A stretch of DNA of 64,000 nucleotides from Flaccisagitta enflata (GCA_965153355.1 OZ231126.1:105028001-105092000), one strand, 5' to 3'. Shown: positions 1 to 14,001, counted from the stretch's first letter. Notes: generated from the sequence alone by a model not told the origin. Made by a program: numbers and translations.

Positions 1-3000
1 GGTAGATTTCATGCCTTGATTCTTTAAGGGCAGGTTTAAGGCCTGAGACGACAGATTTTGGGCCTGAGAGGGCAGATTTCAGGCCTGATACACACTTTCC
101 CATCCCGTATCTATGGTAGAAAAGAAAATATAACTCAATGGACAGAAGAAAAGATGATCGCTGGAGATGTGACTCACAGTACCTGTACCAATGTATCTTT
201 AGACAGTGGACTCATCCCATGAAAAGAAATTGGTGCCTACGCTGTTCATGCCTGTCACGATAAAAAGCCCGTTGTTGATACAAAAGAGAAATGCCTGTTA
301 CGATAACAGGCCCGTCATTGATACATAAGAAAAGCTTTTGGTAAAACATATGACCATCGTTGTTTGGAGCAGGCAGAGTGCCCAGCACCACCCAAATAAT
401 AGGGAATAAGAGTAGTGAACTGAGGCTGCTCGTCAATCATGTTTCATGGGTGAGTTGAGCTGTCATTTGGTCAAAAGTATATATATCTCAGTCTCTGCAA
501 GTCTTTTTTTCTCAACAAATATTGACTATCATACACACTTTCCCATCCCATTATCTCTATAAGAAAAAGCAACGATTCATCCTCTTATAGTTATAAACAC
601 AATGATAACAGATGACGGTTGGAGTGGAATCTTTCACCGCAAAAGTCAACGTTATTGAGAGTAATTGTCTTGATCTTATCCCATGAAAGGAAATGAGTGC
701 CTACGCATGCCTGTCACGATAAGCCCGTCATTGATAAAGGAAATGGGTGCCTCGCTGTTCATGCCTGTGCCTGTCTCGATAACAGGCCCGTTATTGATAC
801 ATAAGAGAAGCTTTTGGTTAAAACATATGACCATCGTTGTTTTTGAGCTGGCAAGTGCCCAGCACACCAAATGATAGGGAATGAGGTAGTGGACAGGGCT
901 ATGCTCAGCAATCTTGTTTCATAGGTGAGTTCAGCTGTCATTCAGTTAAGTATATATATCTCAGTCTCTGCAAGTCTTTGTTTCTCAATATGAGCATGTA
1001 ACCTATCTTACACTTTCCCATCCCGTATCTATGCGAAAAGAAGAAATAGGCCTGAAAATGGACAGAATCAACAGATGATCACTGGAGATGTGACTCTGTA
1101 CCTGTACCAATGTATATCTTTTGAAACAGTGGACTGTCCATGAAAAGGGAAATGAAATTTACCTACGCTGTTCATGCCTGTATCACTGATAAAAGCCGTC
1201 GTTGATGCAAAAGAAATGCCTGTCACGATAACGAAGCCCACGTCACGTTAAACCATAAGAAGAGCTTTTAAAGTAAAACATATGACCATCGTTGTTTTGA
1301 GCAGGCAAGTGCCCAGCACAGCAAATAATAGGGAATGAGGTAGTGGACAGGGCCAAGTGCGTCAATCATGTTTCATGGGTGAGTTGAGCTGTCATTGGAG
1401 ATCAAATATATATCTCCCAGTCTCTGCAAGTCTTTGTTTCTCAATATGAGCATGTAACCTATCTTGCACACACTTTCCCGTCCCCGTATCTATCTGCGAA
1501 AAAGCATGTGTATCTTTGAAACAGTGGACTCATCCCATGAAAAGGAAATGGGTACCTACGCTGTTCATGCCTGTCATGATAAAAAGCCCGTCGTTGATAC
1601 AAAAGAGAAATGCCTGTCACGATAACAGGCCCGTCGTTGATACATAAGAAAAGCTTTTGGTAAAACATATGACCATCGTTGTTTTGAGCTGGCAAGTGCC
1701 CAGCACACCAAATGATAGAGAATGAGGTAGTGGACAGGGCTATGCTCGTCAATCTTGTTTCATGGGTGAGTTGAGCTGTCATTGGGTCAAGTATATATAT
1801 CTCAGTCTCTGCAAGTCTTTGTTTCTCAATATGAGCATGTAACCTATCTTACACACTTTCCCATCCCGTATCTATCTGCGAAAAAGCAACGATTCATTCT
1901 CTTATAGTTTTAACCACAATGATAACTGATGACGGTTAAAGTGGAATCTTTCACCGCAAAAGTCTGTATCTTTGAAACAGTGGACTCATCCCATGAAAAG
2001 GAAATAGGTACCTATGGCTGTTCATGCCTGTCACGATAAAAGCCCGTCGTTGATACAAAAGAGAAATGCCTGTCTGATAACAGGCCCCGTCGTTGATACA
2101 TAAGAAGAGCTTTTGAAGTTAAAACATATGACCATCTTTCTTTAAAACCAGGCAATTGCCCAGCACACCAAATAATAGGGAATGAGGTAGTGGACAGGGC
2201 TATGCTCGTCAATCATGTTTCATGGGTGAGTTGAGCTGTCATTGGGTCAAGTATATATATCTCAGTCTCTGCAAGTCTTTGTTTCTCAATATGAGCATGT
2301 AACCTATCACACTTTCCTGTCACGTATCTATCTGCGAAAAGCATGTGTGTCTTTGAAACAGTGAACTCAACCCATGAAAAGGGGAAATGGGTACCTAAAG
2401 CTGTTCATGCCTGTCACGATAAAAAGCCCGTCGTTGATATAAAAGAGAAGAAATACCTGTCATTAACAGGCCTATCGTTGATACATAAAAGAAGAGCTTT
2501 TGGTAAAACATATGAACAGTTTTGAGCAGGCAAGTGCCCAGCACACCAAATGATAGGGAATGAGGTAGTGGACAGGGCTATGCTTGTCAATCTTGTTTCA
2601 TGGGTGAGTTGAGCTGTCATTGGGTCAAGTATATATATCTCAGTCTCTGCAAGTCTTTGTTTCTCAATATGAGCATGTAACCTATCATACACACTTTCCC
2701 ATCCCATATCTATCTGCGAAAAAGCAACGATTCATCCTCTTATAGTTTTAACCACAATGATAACTGATGACAGTTAAGTGGTAAATGCTCACCATAAAGT
2801 CAAGCGTTGTTGAGAGTAATGAGTGTGATCTCATCCCATGAAAAGGAAATGGGTACCTACGCTGTTCATGCCTGTCAGGATAAAAAGCCTGTCGTTGATA
2901 CAAAAGAGAAATCCCTGTCACGATAAAGGGCCTGTCTTGGATACATAAGAAGAGCTTTTGGTAAAACATATGACCATCGTTGTTTTGAGCAGGCAAGTGC

Positions 3001-6000
3001 CCAGCACACCAAATAATAGGGAATGAGGTAGAGGACAGGGCTTTGCTCGTCAATCATGTTTCATGGGTGAGTTGAGCTGTCATTGGGTCAAATATATATA
3101 TCTCAGTCTCTGCAAGTCTTTGTTTCTCAATATGAGCATGTAACCTATCATACACACTTTCCCATCCCGTATATATCTGCAAGAAAGCAACGATTCAACC
3201 TCTTATAGTTTTAACCACAATGATAACTGATGACGGTTAAAGTGGAATCTTTCACCGCAAAAGTCAAGCGTTATTTGAGAGTAATAGTCTTGATCTCATC
3301 CCATGAAAAGGAAATGGGTGCCTACGCTGTTCATGCCTTTCTCGATAACAGGCCCGTTGTTGATACATAAGAGAAGCTTTTGGTTAAAACATATGACCAT
3401 CGTTGTTTTGAGCTGGCAAGTGCCCAGCACACCAAATGATAGGGAATGAGGTAGTGGACAGGGCTATGCTCGTCAATCTTGTTTCATGGGTGAGTTGAGC
3501 TGTCATTGGGTCAAGTATATATATCTCAGTCTCTGCAAGTCTTTGTTTCTCAATATGAGCATGTAACCTATCTTACACACTTTCCCATCCCGTATCTATC
3601 TGCGAAAAAGAAGAAATAGAACTCAAGAAAATGGACAGAATCAAAAGATGATCGCAATGATATGTGATGATGGTTAAAGTGGAATCTTTCACTGCAAAAG
3701 TCAAGCGTTATTTGAGAGTAATAGTCTTGATCTCATCCCATGAAAAGGAAATGGGTGCCTACGCTGTTCATGCCTGTCACGATAAAAAGCCCATCATTGA
3801 TAAAGGAAATGGATGCCTACGCTGTTCATGCCTGTCTCGATAACAGGCCCGTTGTTGATACATAAAAGAAGCTTTTGGTTAAAACATATGACCATCGTTG
3901 TTTTGAGCTGGCATGTGCCCAGCACACCAAATGATAGGGAATGAGGTAGTGGACAGGGCTATGCTCGTCAATCTTGTTCGTTGTCTTTAAAACTATAAGA
4001 GGATGAATCATTGCTTTTTCGCAGATAGATACGGGATGGGAAAGTGTGTAAGATAGGTTACATGCTCATATTGAGAAACAAAGACTTGCAGAGACGGATA
4101 TATATATGACAATGCAGCTCAACTCACCCATAAACATGATTGACAGGCATATCTACCTCATTCCTATTATTGGTGTGCTGGGCGCCTATCAAAACAGCAA
4201 TGTTTATATGTATTGCAAAAGCTCTTCTAATGTATCAGCGACGGGCCTATTACCGTGACAGGCATTTTTCTTTTGTATCAACGACGGGCTTTTTATCGTG
4301 ACAGGCATGAACAGCGTAGGTACCCATTTCCTTTTCATGGGATGAGTTCACTGTTTCAAAGATACACATTGGTTCAGGTACAGAGTCACATCTCCAGCGA
4401 TCATCTTTTGATTCTGTCCATTTTCTTGAGTTCTATTTCTTCTTTTTCGCAGATAGATACGGGATGGGAAAGTGTGTAAGATAGGTTACATGCTCATATT
4501 GAGAAACAAAGACTTGCAGAGACTGAGATATATATACTTGACCCAATGACAGCTCAACTCACCCAAGAAACAAGATTGACGAGCATAGCCCTGTCCACTA
4601 CCTCATTCCCTATCATTTGTTGTGCTGGGCACTTGCCAGCTCAAAACAACATTGGTCATATGTTTTAACCAAAAGCTTCTCTTATGTATCAACAACGGGC
4701 CTGTTATCGAGACAGGCATGAACAGCGTAGGCACCCATTTCCTTTATCAATGACGGGCTTTTTATCGTGACAGGCATGAACAGCGTAGGCACCCATTTCC
4801 TTTTCATGGGATGAGATCAAGACTATTACTCTCAAATAACGCCTGACGTTTGCGGTGAAAGATTCCACTTTAACCGTCATCAGTTATCATTGTGGTTAAA
4901 ACTATAAAAGGATGAATCATTGCTTTTTCGCAGATAGATATGGAATGGGAAAGTGCGATGATAGCTTACATGCTCATATTGAGAAACAAAGACTTGCAGA
5001 GACTGAGATATATATACTTGACCCAATGACAGCTCAACTCATCCATGAAACATGATTGACGAGCATAGCCCTGTCCACAACCTCATTCCCTATTATATGG
5101 TGTGCTGGGCACTTGCCTGCTCAAAACAACGATGGTCATATGTTTTACCAAAAGCTCTTCTTATGTATCAACGACGGGCCTGTTATCGTGACAGGCATTT
5201 CTCTTTTGTATCAACGACGGGCTTTTTATTGTGACAGGCATAAACAGCGTAGGTACCCATTTCCTTTTCATGGGATGAGTCCACTGTTTCAAAGATACAC
5301 ATTGGTACAGGTACAGAGTCACATCTCCAGCGATCATCTTTTGATTCTGTCCATTTTCTTGAGTTCTATTTCTTCTTTTTCGCAGATATATAAGGGATGG
5401 GAAAGTGTGAAAGTTAGGTTACATGCTCATATTGAGAAATCACAATAAAAAGCCCGTCGTTGATACAAAAGAGAAATGCCTGTCACGATAACAGGCCTGT
5501 CGTTGATACATAAGAAGAGCTTTTGGTAAAACATATGACCATCGTTGTTTTGAGCAGGCAAGTGCCCAGCACACCAAATAATAGGGAATGAGGTAGTGGA
5601 CAGGGCTATGCTCGTCAATCATGTTTCATGGGTGAGTTGAGCTGTCATTGGGTCAAGTATATATATCTCAGTCTCTGCAAGTCTTTGTTTCTCAATATGA
5701 GCATGTAACCTATCATACACACTTTCCCATCCCGTATCTATCTGCGAAAAAGCAACGATTCATCCTCTTATAGTTTTAACCACAATGATAACTGATGACG
5801 GTTAAAGTGGAATCTTTCACCGCAAAAGTCAAGCGTTATTTGAGAGTAATAGTCTTGATCTCATCCCATGAAAAGGAAATGGGTACCTACGCTGTTCATG
5901 CCTGTCACGATAAAAAGCCCGTCGTTGATACAAAAGAGAAATGCCTGTCACGATAAAGGGCCTGTCTTGGATACATAAGAAGAGCTTTTGGTAAAACATA

Positions 6001-7720
6001 TGACCATCGTTGTTTTTAGCAGGCAAGTGCCCAGCACACCAAATAATAGGGAATGAGGTAGTGGACAGGGCTATGCTCGTCAATTATGTTTCATGGGTGA
6101 GTTGAGCTGTCATTGGGTCAAGTATATATATCTCAGTCTCTGCAAGTATTTGTTTCTCAATATGAGCATGTAACCTAACCATGCCCAAAAAAAAATGGCA
6201 CATCTTTTTCACGCCTCTCGGTTGGTTCATAATAGGTGAAACTAAGAAAAATCAGTGAGCATTTTAAAGAGCTTCAAAAAATCTTTCATTTGAGTGGTCT
6301 CAGAATGTTGTAGCTCTAAAACTTTAGAAATTACAATGATATGAAGAAAAAAGGTCAATTTTGCTTACTGCCAGAAAGAGCGTTTTCACATATCACTTTG
6401 AACTGTACCTTTCATTTTCATTTGATCATAACTTCTAAACGAATCAAGTTAAAAATTTCTGCTTGGCGCCATTTTGAAGAAAATTTTCTAAATTTTTTTT
6501 TCCTCATGAATTTTTTTTGATTTGCTTAAGTATTTTCACTGATACATAGAAAAACAAGGAAAATTTTGATGATCGAATGATCTACTCAGGCAAAAGCAGA
6601 GTGATCAACTTCATTTAGTTGTCATTTTTAAACAAAAAAACTCACAATATTCTGCTTGGTCTAGTTTTAAAGAACTTTCGAATATCTTTCTAACGGTCAC
6701 TGATTTTCTATAGTTTAATCTAAAAAGAGCGAATCAGCTTGCCTTTAAAGATGAGTGTGCCATTTTTTTTTTGGGCATGGTTATCCCATGAAAAGGAAAT
6801 GGGTACCTACGCTGTTCATGCCTGTCACGATAAAAAGCCCGTCGTTGATACAAAAGAGAAATGCCTGTCACGATAACAGGCCCGTCGTTGATACATAAGA
6901 AGAGCTTTTGGTAAAACATATGACCATCCTTGTTATGAGCAGGCAAGTGCCCAGCACACCAAATAATAGGGAATGAGGTAGTGGACAGGGCTATGCTAGT
7001 CAATCTTGTTTCATGGGTGAGTTGAGCTTTCATTGGGTCAAGTATATATATCTCAGTCTCTGCAAGTTTTTGTTTCTCAATATGAGCATGTAACCTATCT
7101 TACACACTTTCCCATCCCGTGTCTATCTGCGAAAAAGCAACAATTCATCCTCTTATAGTTTTAACCACAATGATAACTGATGACAGTTAAAGTGGAATCT
7201 TTCACCGCAAAAGTCAAGCGTAATTTGAGAGTAATAGTCTTGATCTCATCCCATGAAAAGGAAATGGGTGCCTACGCTGTTCATGCCTGTCACGATAAAA
7301 AGCCCGTCATTGATAAAGGAAATGGGTGCCTATGTTGTTCATGCCTGTCTCGATAACAGGCCCGTTGTTGATACATAAGAGAAGCTTTCGGTTAAAACAT
7401 ATGACCATCGTTGCTTTGAGCTGGCAAGTGCCCAGCACACCAAATGATAGGGAATGAGGTAGTGGACAGGGCTATGCTCGTCAATCTTGTTTCATGGGTG
7501 AGTTGAGCTGTCATTGGGTCAAGTATATATATCTCAGTCTCTGCAAGTCTTTGTTTCTCAATATGAGCATGTAACCTATCTTACACACTTTCCCATCCCG
7601 TATCTATCTGCGAAAAAGAAGAAATAGAACTCAAGAAAATGGATAGAATCAAAAGATGATCGCTGGAGATGTGACTCTGTACCTGTACCAATGTGTATCT
7701 TTGAAACAGTGGACTCATCA
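1..7720. repeat. Modular satellite array with two orientation switches
   Basis: About 15 units of roughly 370-480 bp fill this stretch. A landmark reading TATATATATCTCAGTCTCTG recurs near 473, 950, 1407, 1793, 2254, 2627, 3097, 3518, 5657, 6120, 7045 and 7540, and in reverse complement near 4095, 4520 and 5000. Units alternate between two inner modules, one with 'CAACGATTCATCCTCTTATAG' type sequence split by small changes and one with 'GATCGCTGGAGATGTGACTC'. A further inner duplication of about 40 bp centres on 'CCTGTCACGATAA'. Orientation flips at about 3985 and again at about 5440. The many 60-130 residue ORFs here are the same satellite translated in both directions and are not genes. Confidence 0.9.
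6178..6781. mobile_element. MITE with ~25 bp inverted ends and TA duplication
   Basis: The left end ACCATGCCCAAAAAAAAA followed by TGGCACA is matched in reverse complement by the right end. TA lies immediately outside both ends (6176-6177 and 6782-6783), and satellite sequence continues on each side. The 604 bp inside show no coding potential. A TA duplication with A/T-rich interior points to a non-autonomous Tc1/mariner-class element. It landed in a pre-existing satellite unit, so it is younger than the array. Confidence 0.85.
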
Positions 7721-7808
7721 GTAGTAATTCTTGTTTTGATTCTCGACAAATTCGGACATCATGACGTCATGGCCAAGGCCAGCAAAATCTAGGCCTGTAC
7801 TCGCGTAC

Positions 7809-8356
7809 TATACAGTAGATCTCATCTAGACTTGAGATAACGGGGGCAAGCATTGTAGAAAAACAAATGAAGCCAAGGGAGTGATATTTGAAACATAGAC
7901 TTATAAAGGGATGCTTTGTTACCCATGATAACTGGTTGCCATGGAAACACATTTCTATGTATTCACGCTTAAGTATCAATATTTTGAGAAATTTTTTTAG
8001 GGAACATTTTTTAAAATTAAATTTGCTACAACTTTCCCACAGTATGTTCTGTAAGAATGTCGCTTGTTTAGCGGTTGCTAAGGGTTGTCACACATAGATA
8101 CGCTCCCTAGCAACGGCCAAATGAGCAACATTCTTACAGAACATACTGTGGGAAGGTTGTAACAAGTGATTTTAATGTTCTAAAAAATCTCAAAATATTG
8201 TATTAAGCGAATACATGAATGTGTTTCCATGACAACCAATATCATGGGAATGCTGCCTTTGATTAGTCTATAATACAAATATTGCTCCCCTGGTTTCATT
8301 CGTCTTTCCACAGTGCTTGCCCCCGTTATCTCAAGTCTAGACGAGATCTACTGTAC
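7809..8356. mobile_element. Foldback element (full-length imperfect palindrome)
   Basis: Positions 7809-7853 are nearly the reverse complement of 8313-8356 (for example ACTTGAGATAACGGGGGCAA against its complement). The match continues inward through 'ACAGTATGTTCTGTAAGAATG' at about 8040 to a centre near 8085. The whole 548 bp can fold into one hairpin. No ORF of note is present, so this is a foldback transposon or long-hairpin MITE. Confidence 0.85.
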
Positions 8357-8849
8357 CTTTTCTCAGGTTTTGCTATAGTAAAGTTAGTAAGTAATGCCAG
8401 CCCTAGAGCTATTAGAAAGATTCGAAGGCTGAAAATCTGAGGCTGGTCAAGCTTGGAGCTTGGCTCAGGCCAATGCAAGACCACTTAGGACAATCATACT
8501 GTACAAATGTAACCCTACTTTCAGTGGAACTTGATCGATGTGTGGACTGGCCAAAGAAAGAAACAAGGGAAGAAAGAAAGAAAGAAAGATACAGGGCAGG
8601 GCAGAAAAAAATCTAAGGCTATACTCGCGTACTATTATATTTCTTTACTACTTTCTATAGAAAACTTTTGCATGAAGGGATGGGATCTGAGCTAGTATAA
8701 GGGCTCTGAGGCTGGCATTCTTAGGGCGGTCAAGCTTGAAGCTTGGTTCACGCCAATGGAAAGCAGCTCCGGACAATCATAATGTATGAAATTATGCTTA
8801 CTTTTGGTGCAAATCGATCAATGGGTGGACTGGCCAGCAAAAGGAAAAC

Positions 8850-8880
<31 letters not shown>

Positions 8881-9354
8881 ACATAAAACAAGTAAGTTGG
8901 GTCTGAAAACATAGGCCTGTACCTCAGTGAAATACGTTTTATTGTATAAATTTTAAATATCTATGTATAAGAGGAGTCAGAAAAGACCGGCTGTACCTCT
9001 GTGAAATACTTTTTATAGACTGTATCACAATGGACATTGAAGAGAAATAGTAGATTCACATAGTATGGGAAGGAGGGAAAAATTGGTAAGCCATTTTGAG
9101 AAAGCATGTAAGATTTTTTCTAAGCTCAGACTTCCAAAGGGCCATTAAGATTTGACATTTGATTTAAAAAAAAAGAAAGAAAAAAAGGTGTCGAGAAAAG
9201 AAGGTGGGCTTGGGATGTCATTAAATCAAAAGCCGGCCTTTCCCTCTCAATATTGACCTGTAATTCTCAATGTATGCATGGCGGGAAACGTTATAAGACG
9301 CGAGTGAATTCGAAGGATTCATTATTTTTCCATATCACATCTAAGATTATATTT
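8357..9354. other. Non-coding spacer with a diverged duplication and GAAA tracts
   Basis: A segment of about 270 bp is present twice: compare 'GGTCAAGCTTGGAGCTTGG' near 8446 with 'GGTCAAGCTTGAAGCTTGG' near 8736. Each copy ends in a short AAGAAAGAAAG run (about 8565 and 8850). No gene is recognisable. Confidence 0.6.
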
Positions 9355-9567
9355 AGTTGCGTGCTGCGTGACTCTAAGCCCCGCTTTGTCGGTCCATCCG
9401 TTGGTCTGTCCGTTGGTCCATCCGTCGGTCCATCTGTCACACTTTACTTTTTTTGGGTTTTGCGGCTTTTTGGCCATACTGCTCCTGCCCAAATGATCTG
9501 GTGACCTCAATTATGGCCCCTGCCCACCCGCACGCAACTGGGGTAGCCGTGTATCCGGCCTTGTTCT
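9355..9567 (-). mobile_element. Dispersed HINE-like element, subfamily A
   Basis: In reverse orientation it shows the family's full anatomy. A 5' end near AACAAGGCCGGATACACGGC is followed by a GTGGGCAGGGGCC block, 'ATTTGGGCAGGAGCAGT', a tract of GGAC-type tetranucleotides, and a 3' hairpin like GTCGCGTAGCACGCGAC followed by TAAAAA. The family recurs more than 20 times in this window and encodes nothing. Confidence 0.8.
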
Positions 9568-10385
9568 CTTTCACTTTCCCATTTGTCATTTCAGAATTGG
9601 ACTTGGAAAGGATTCTGTTGAGTTGAGTGATTCGGAGTTTGACTCATAATCACTGATAAGGAAATGAATAACCCTTAGTTGACTATTTAAAAAAAAAGTA
9701 TGAGTGAATAAGACCAATTGTAAATGTTTATTTCATAGCTTGGTTGAGACCAACGCTTTATTAACATAACAATCTGTAATCAGAGGGAGATGGTGGGCTT
9801 GGACAGTTATAAAAGAAAGGATTCTTTTTTTCATTCTCATTATAAAATGTAATGATGATGTATGTACGTCACATTTCGAAAAAGTTATTAATGTATGGAT
9901 AGATGGACGGTCCAAATAACGAACCAAATGACATGGCAAGGGATGGCTAAATTGAGTTTGTGGGGCTTATTAGAGGCATGTAATAAATTGGGAGAGCTAA
10001 TTTGAGGCTTGGGCTTTTAATAGAGACCTGAGAGGGCTCAGTTGAGTATCTTCAGGTCCGGGATGGCTAACTTGAGGTCAGAGAGGGCCTGTTTCAGGCC
10101 TGGGAAAACTGATTAGTGGCTCGTTTGACCCGGGGTAGGGGAAAGAGAAAACAAAGAAATGCAGTAACAAATTGCCCTGACTTGCATGATATGGTATGGT
10201 ATGGTAAGGTCGGATTAAAGGATAAGGTGAAAAGTTCTTTATCTCCTGTAGTATGTAGATTTCAGAAGTTTTGTTCATTCATCATTGATCTTTTGGAAGT
10301 GGTATATAAGGAGATCCTTATGCTCTGAGCGCCGCAGGTTATGTTTTGTGTAATTGTCATTTCAAATCAAATTAATTACTGCCTT
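9568..10385. other. Non-coding spacer with decayed 'GGCCTGAGAGGG' minisatellite
   Basis: From about 9950 to 10110 the sequence holds degenerate copies of a ~22 bp motif reading roughly TTGAGGCCTGAGAGGGC. No coding exon is recognised in the remainder. Confidence 0.5.
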
Positions 10386-10475
10386 TTGGTCGCGTGCCAC
10401 GCGACTCTATACCCTGCTTTGTCTGTCTGTCCATCCATTTGTTGGTTGGTTGGTTGGTCGATTCGTTTCCTTTTT
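10386..10475 (-). mobile_element. HINE-like element fragment (3' end only)
   Basis: GGTCGCGTGCCACGCGACTC is the hairpin end in reverse complement. It is followed by the GCTTTGTC block and a GGTT/GTCC tetranucleotide tract. The 5' half is absent. Confidence 0.7.
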
Positions 10476-10559
10476 GAACAGCAGCCCCAGAGGGGCCAAT
10501 GACCTATGATTACACATAGGGCAAATTTTCCGGTTTCTGTCCTCCCATCTGTCCATCCA

Positions 10560-11015
<456 letters not shown>

Positions 11016-11212
11016 ACTCCTTTCCCATAACGTATATCCCACTCCCCATTCATGCCGTCAATGTGATTTTCTCTTTTTCAATCTCTCCCACCTCTCCCCC
11101 ATCTCGGATGCCCAACTCCCCAACCATGCCGTAACCTTGAACTTCAATTTTAACTCAACACCGATTGAAAAAAGGCATCTCTGTTAGTACGCAAAACACT
11201 TCGACAAAAAAA

Positions 11213-11312
11213 AAAAAAGAGGAATTGAAAGTTGAGGACGGACGAACCAATGGATCAATGGAATGATGGACAGACAAGCCTCTTATAGAGTTGTGTGTCC
11301 GCAACTAAAAAG
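11213..11312 (+). mobile_element. HINE-like element fragment, subfamily B
   Basis: It ends in AGAGTTGTGTGTCCGCAACT followed by AAAA, the 3' hairpin form that defines subfamily B. A degenerate GGAC tract precedes it and the 5' end is missing. Confidence 0.65.
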
Positions 11313-11977
11313 TTTCTTGAAGGTATGAGAGATGCATTATATGGTGTTTAACTCCCAGGACTTTTTGATAAAAATTTGAACCTCATGACACAGGAAGAAA
11401 TGTTTATTAAAAACAGCAAAAAGCCATTACTTTAGGTTTTTGGCTGGACCATTTTATCTTAGTTGCTTGTATTTCAAAATAAGATGAGCTACAGATACCA
11501 GATTAGTCTCAAATTGAAGCTTTTTATAGTAGTTCCAAGAGATACAGTGAGGAAAATTTTCAACCGAATGCCACATTAGTGTGAAGAAAATTTGTCTCTC
11601 AATCAAAATTCCTATAATGAGTTAATTCATTGTTCATAAAGTAATATAAGATATCAGAAAAGCATTTAAACTAAAGTATTTTTTAGAAATACTTCAAACT
11701 ACCTTCCATCTGATGTCAGTAACTCAAACTGGTTGAAATTAAGAGCAATTTAAAGGGCAATAATCCATTTGACAAGGCTTTGCAAATAAATAGTTTGGAT
11801 AAGATAACATTCTGTTCAAAATATATTCGAAGGATTGAATTTTTGTACAAAAGTCCCGGTATTTACATATCATAAATTCATTTACCATTTCATCAAGGAA
11901 CATTTTTCAGAAATCAATTATCTAAACCACTCTTTGAGTGAAATTGTCTAAGAATTTTACAAATAAAAAACATGCTG

Positions 11978-12583
11978 TACTACCTAGGAAATAAGTCTAC
12001 GTTCACCTGTAGTAGCTAATAGACACATTTCAAGTTATAATAGGTAGAAAAAATTGATGAGATTCAGAAACTGCTTCAAAAGTTCTATCATTTGGGACCA
12101 ATCCCATTGTTGTGCCTCAAAGCATTTAGAAATGAGAGCAATCTGAAGATGACTACCTTTTTTTGAAAATGCAGAAAAATCAGAGGTGAATCTGTTTTAG
12201 GGAGCGCGTATATCAACAAGCAAGTCAAAGCATTGTTTTGGAAGATTTAGTACATCATTTTGGATTTTTACATCAACCAACTTGTAAGTGTCCCATTACA
12301 TCTCAATTTCACTCCAGATGAAAATGTTTTGCCTACAATTAAGCGTCTGGAACAGGAGGAACCAATGAGTGGCTGTAAAAAAAATGTGCTAGAATCTGCG
12401 GTGACATGTCAGAATTTATGTTCAGACTCAGAAAACTGTCACTAAGCCAAATAGAAGGTGTCATAGTCTAGGCAGGACATTAGATGCAGTTCTAAAAAAA
12501 AAAAAACCCTCACCCTCTTGATATTTATTCTGTAAATCTACTTCCTCCTTAAGTGAACGTAGACTTTTTTCCTAGGTAGTAAG
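11978..12583. mobile_element. Element bounded by ~32 bp inverted repeats
   Basis: TACTACCTAGGAAATAAGTC at 11978 is matched in reverse complement near 12583, extending through GTCTACGTTCAC. The interior is A/T-rich and non-coding; a 61-codon ORF at 12260 has no recognisable similarity. The preceding stretch, 11313-11977, holds nothing I can identify. Confidence 0.6.
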
Positions 12584-12624
12584 TTGAACTCAAAGAGGCT
12601 TCAAAAGAAAAAAAAAGGCCAAAT

Positions 12625-12852
12625 TCATGACCACCCAAATCGTATGTGGGTGGGCAGGGGTAGTATCTCAGTAATTAGAGCATTTGGGTAAGAGCAGTGA
12701 GGCCAAAGACTGCTTTGTTTTATTTATTTATTTATTTTTTTTTGAGTCTTTGGGCTCACAGCCCCTGCCAAAATAATCAAGGAACCCCGAATATGGCCCC
12801 TGCTCACCCGCCTTTGATTGAGGTAGTCCTTGTTTATCCGGCCTTTGTAGGA
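12625..12852. mobile_element. Two HINE-like 5' halves in head-to-head order
   Basis: GTGGGTGGGCAGGGG at about 12648 reads in the family's plus direction. From about 12735 to 12850 the same 5' module reads in the minus direction, ending in a TTATCCGGCC-like end. Neither half has the hairpin end. Confidence 0.55.
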
Positions 12853-13280
12853 CACAGGACAAGACCATCTGGGTCTCAAGTCAGCACTCTCAGGCCTGAT
12901 TTTGTCCCTCAAAGCCTTTCATGTAGCGCTTCCAACCCTCAACTTTGCCTTCAAGAATTAAAATCAGCCCTCCAGACCTGAAATCAGCTCCAAGCTTCAA
13001 ATATGCCCTTTCAGCTTCAGGTCTGCCTCCCCAGACCTTAAATTTGCTCTATAGGATTAGAATCTTCCCTTTAGACCATGAATTCATCCTTATTAACCTA
13101 AACCAATTTTCTTAAGCCTCACATATTCCCCCTCAAGACATCTGGAAATTCACCCCTGTCCTACAGGACCTTGGCCCTATGGGGCCGCTGCCCTACTCTC
13201 ATTCCACTACTTCACTTGATCACTCCAAGTAGAGCAACAGGTACCCCTGACCATGTGTGGTCCTTGGATGACTAATCCAT

Positions 13281-13283
<3 letters not shown>
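12853..13283. repeat. Degenerate 'CAGACCTGAAATC' minisatellite and spacer
   Basis: Between about 12870 and 13150, copies of a ~23 bp motif such as CAGCCCTCCAGACCTGAAAT repeat. A GGCCCTATGGGGCCGCTGCC hairpin follows at about 13170. No gene is present. Confidence 0.6.

Positions 13284-13351
<68 letters not shown>
13284..13351. repeat. (GA)n microsatellite
   Basis: A pure GA dinucleotide tract of about 68 bp. Confidence 0.95.
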
Positions 13352-13356
<5 letters not shown>

Positions 13357-13638
13357 AGACAAAGTTTAGATATTGTACAACGCTCTGGCATCCCTTCTAC
13401 AGTTCTACAAAGAGAAGTCACCAGGGCTTTTGCGAAACTATTTCTCAATCATTAACTTAATACAAAATATTCTTTCTAATGCACTTTTGTCTTATATAGT
13501 ATCTTGCTTTCTTGCTTGTCTCCATGAATAAAGAGGATTAAATCTTGCATAGTCAGGATTTGGTTCTCTTGCATCTTTTTGTTAACAACTGTTTATATCA
13601 AACCTAAAATTTATTTACAGTTGCAATGAAAATTCAAT

Positions 13639-14001
13639 GCGAGGAGTCACAAAATCTCTAGCAACCCCCCCTGCAGCTTTTACTATAAATGTTACAGGGG
13701 TCAGTGAAGTGGTAGTTGATGGTATACTACAATTCAATTCCCGCCATCAAGGCAATTTTTTTAATTTCCTTATAGAACTTAAGATAATAGCCGTAAAAGG
13801 GTAAAATTCAATACTTGCAAAAATGGTTGATTTTTACCCTTTGAAGGGCTGTTTCTTGAAAACTAGGTTGAATTGCAAAAATCTCTCTGATGGTGGGAAT
13901 TCTATTGGAACAAATTATCAGCTGCTACTTTAAAAATTGATATAGTATTGACTATTTAAGCTGCAGGGGGGGTTGCTAGAGATTTTGGCTGCTCCTCTCA
14001 T
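13639..14001. mobile_element. Foldback element, ~360 bp
   Basis: GAGGAGTCACAAAATCTCTA at about 13640, followed by GCAACCCCCCCTGCAGCTT, recurs in reverse complement at about 13958-14000. Inner matches continue on both sides of 'GGTAAAATTCAATACTTGC'. There are no coding features. Confidence 0.8.

Noticed and set aside
212-7033. Many 60-130 residue ORFs with repeated MTSIALSTTSFPIIWCAGHLPAQ-type sequence (split here at 20 residues or fewer in the DNA sense)
   Set aside because: They are the same satellite unit read repeatedly in both orientations, with no exon signals and constant stops between units.
12260-12445. 61-codon ORF inside the inverted-repeat element
   Set aside because: No recognisable motif, no splice context, and it lies in a non-autonomous element; chance length.
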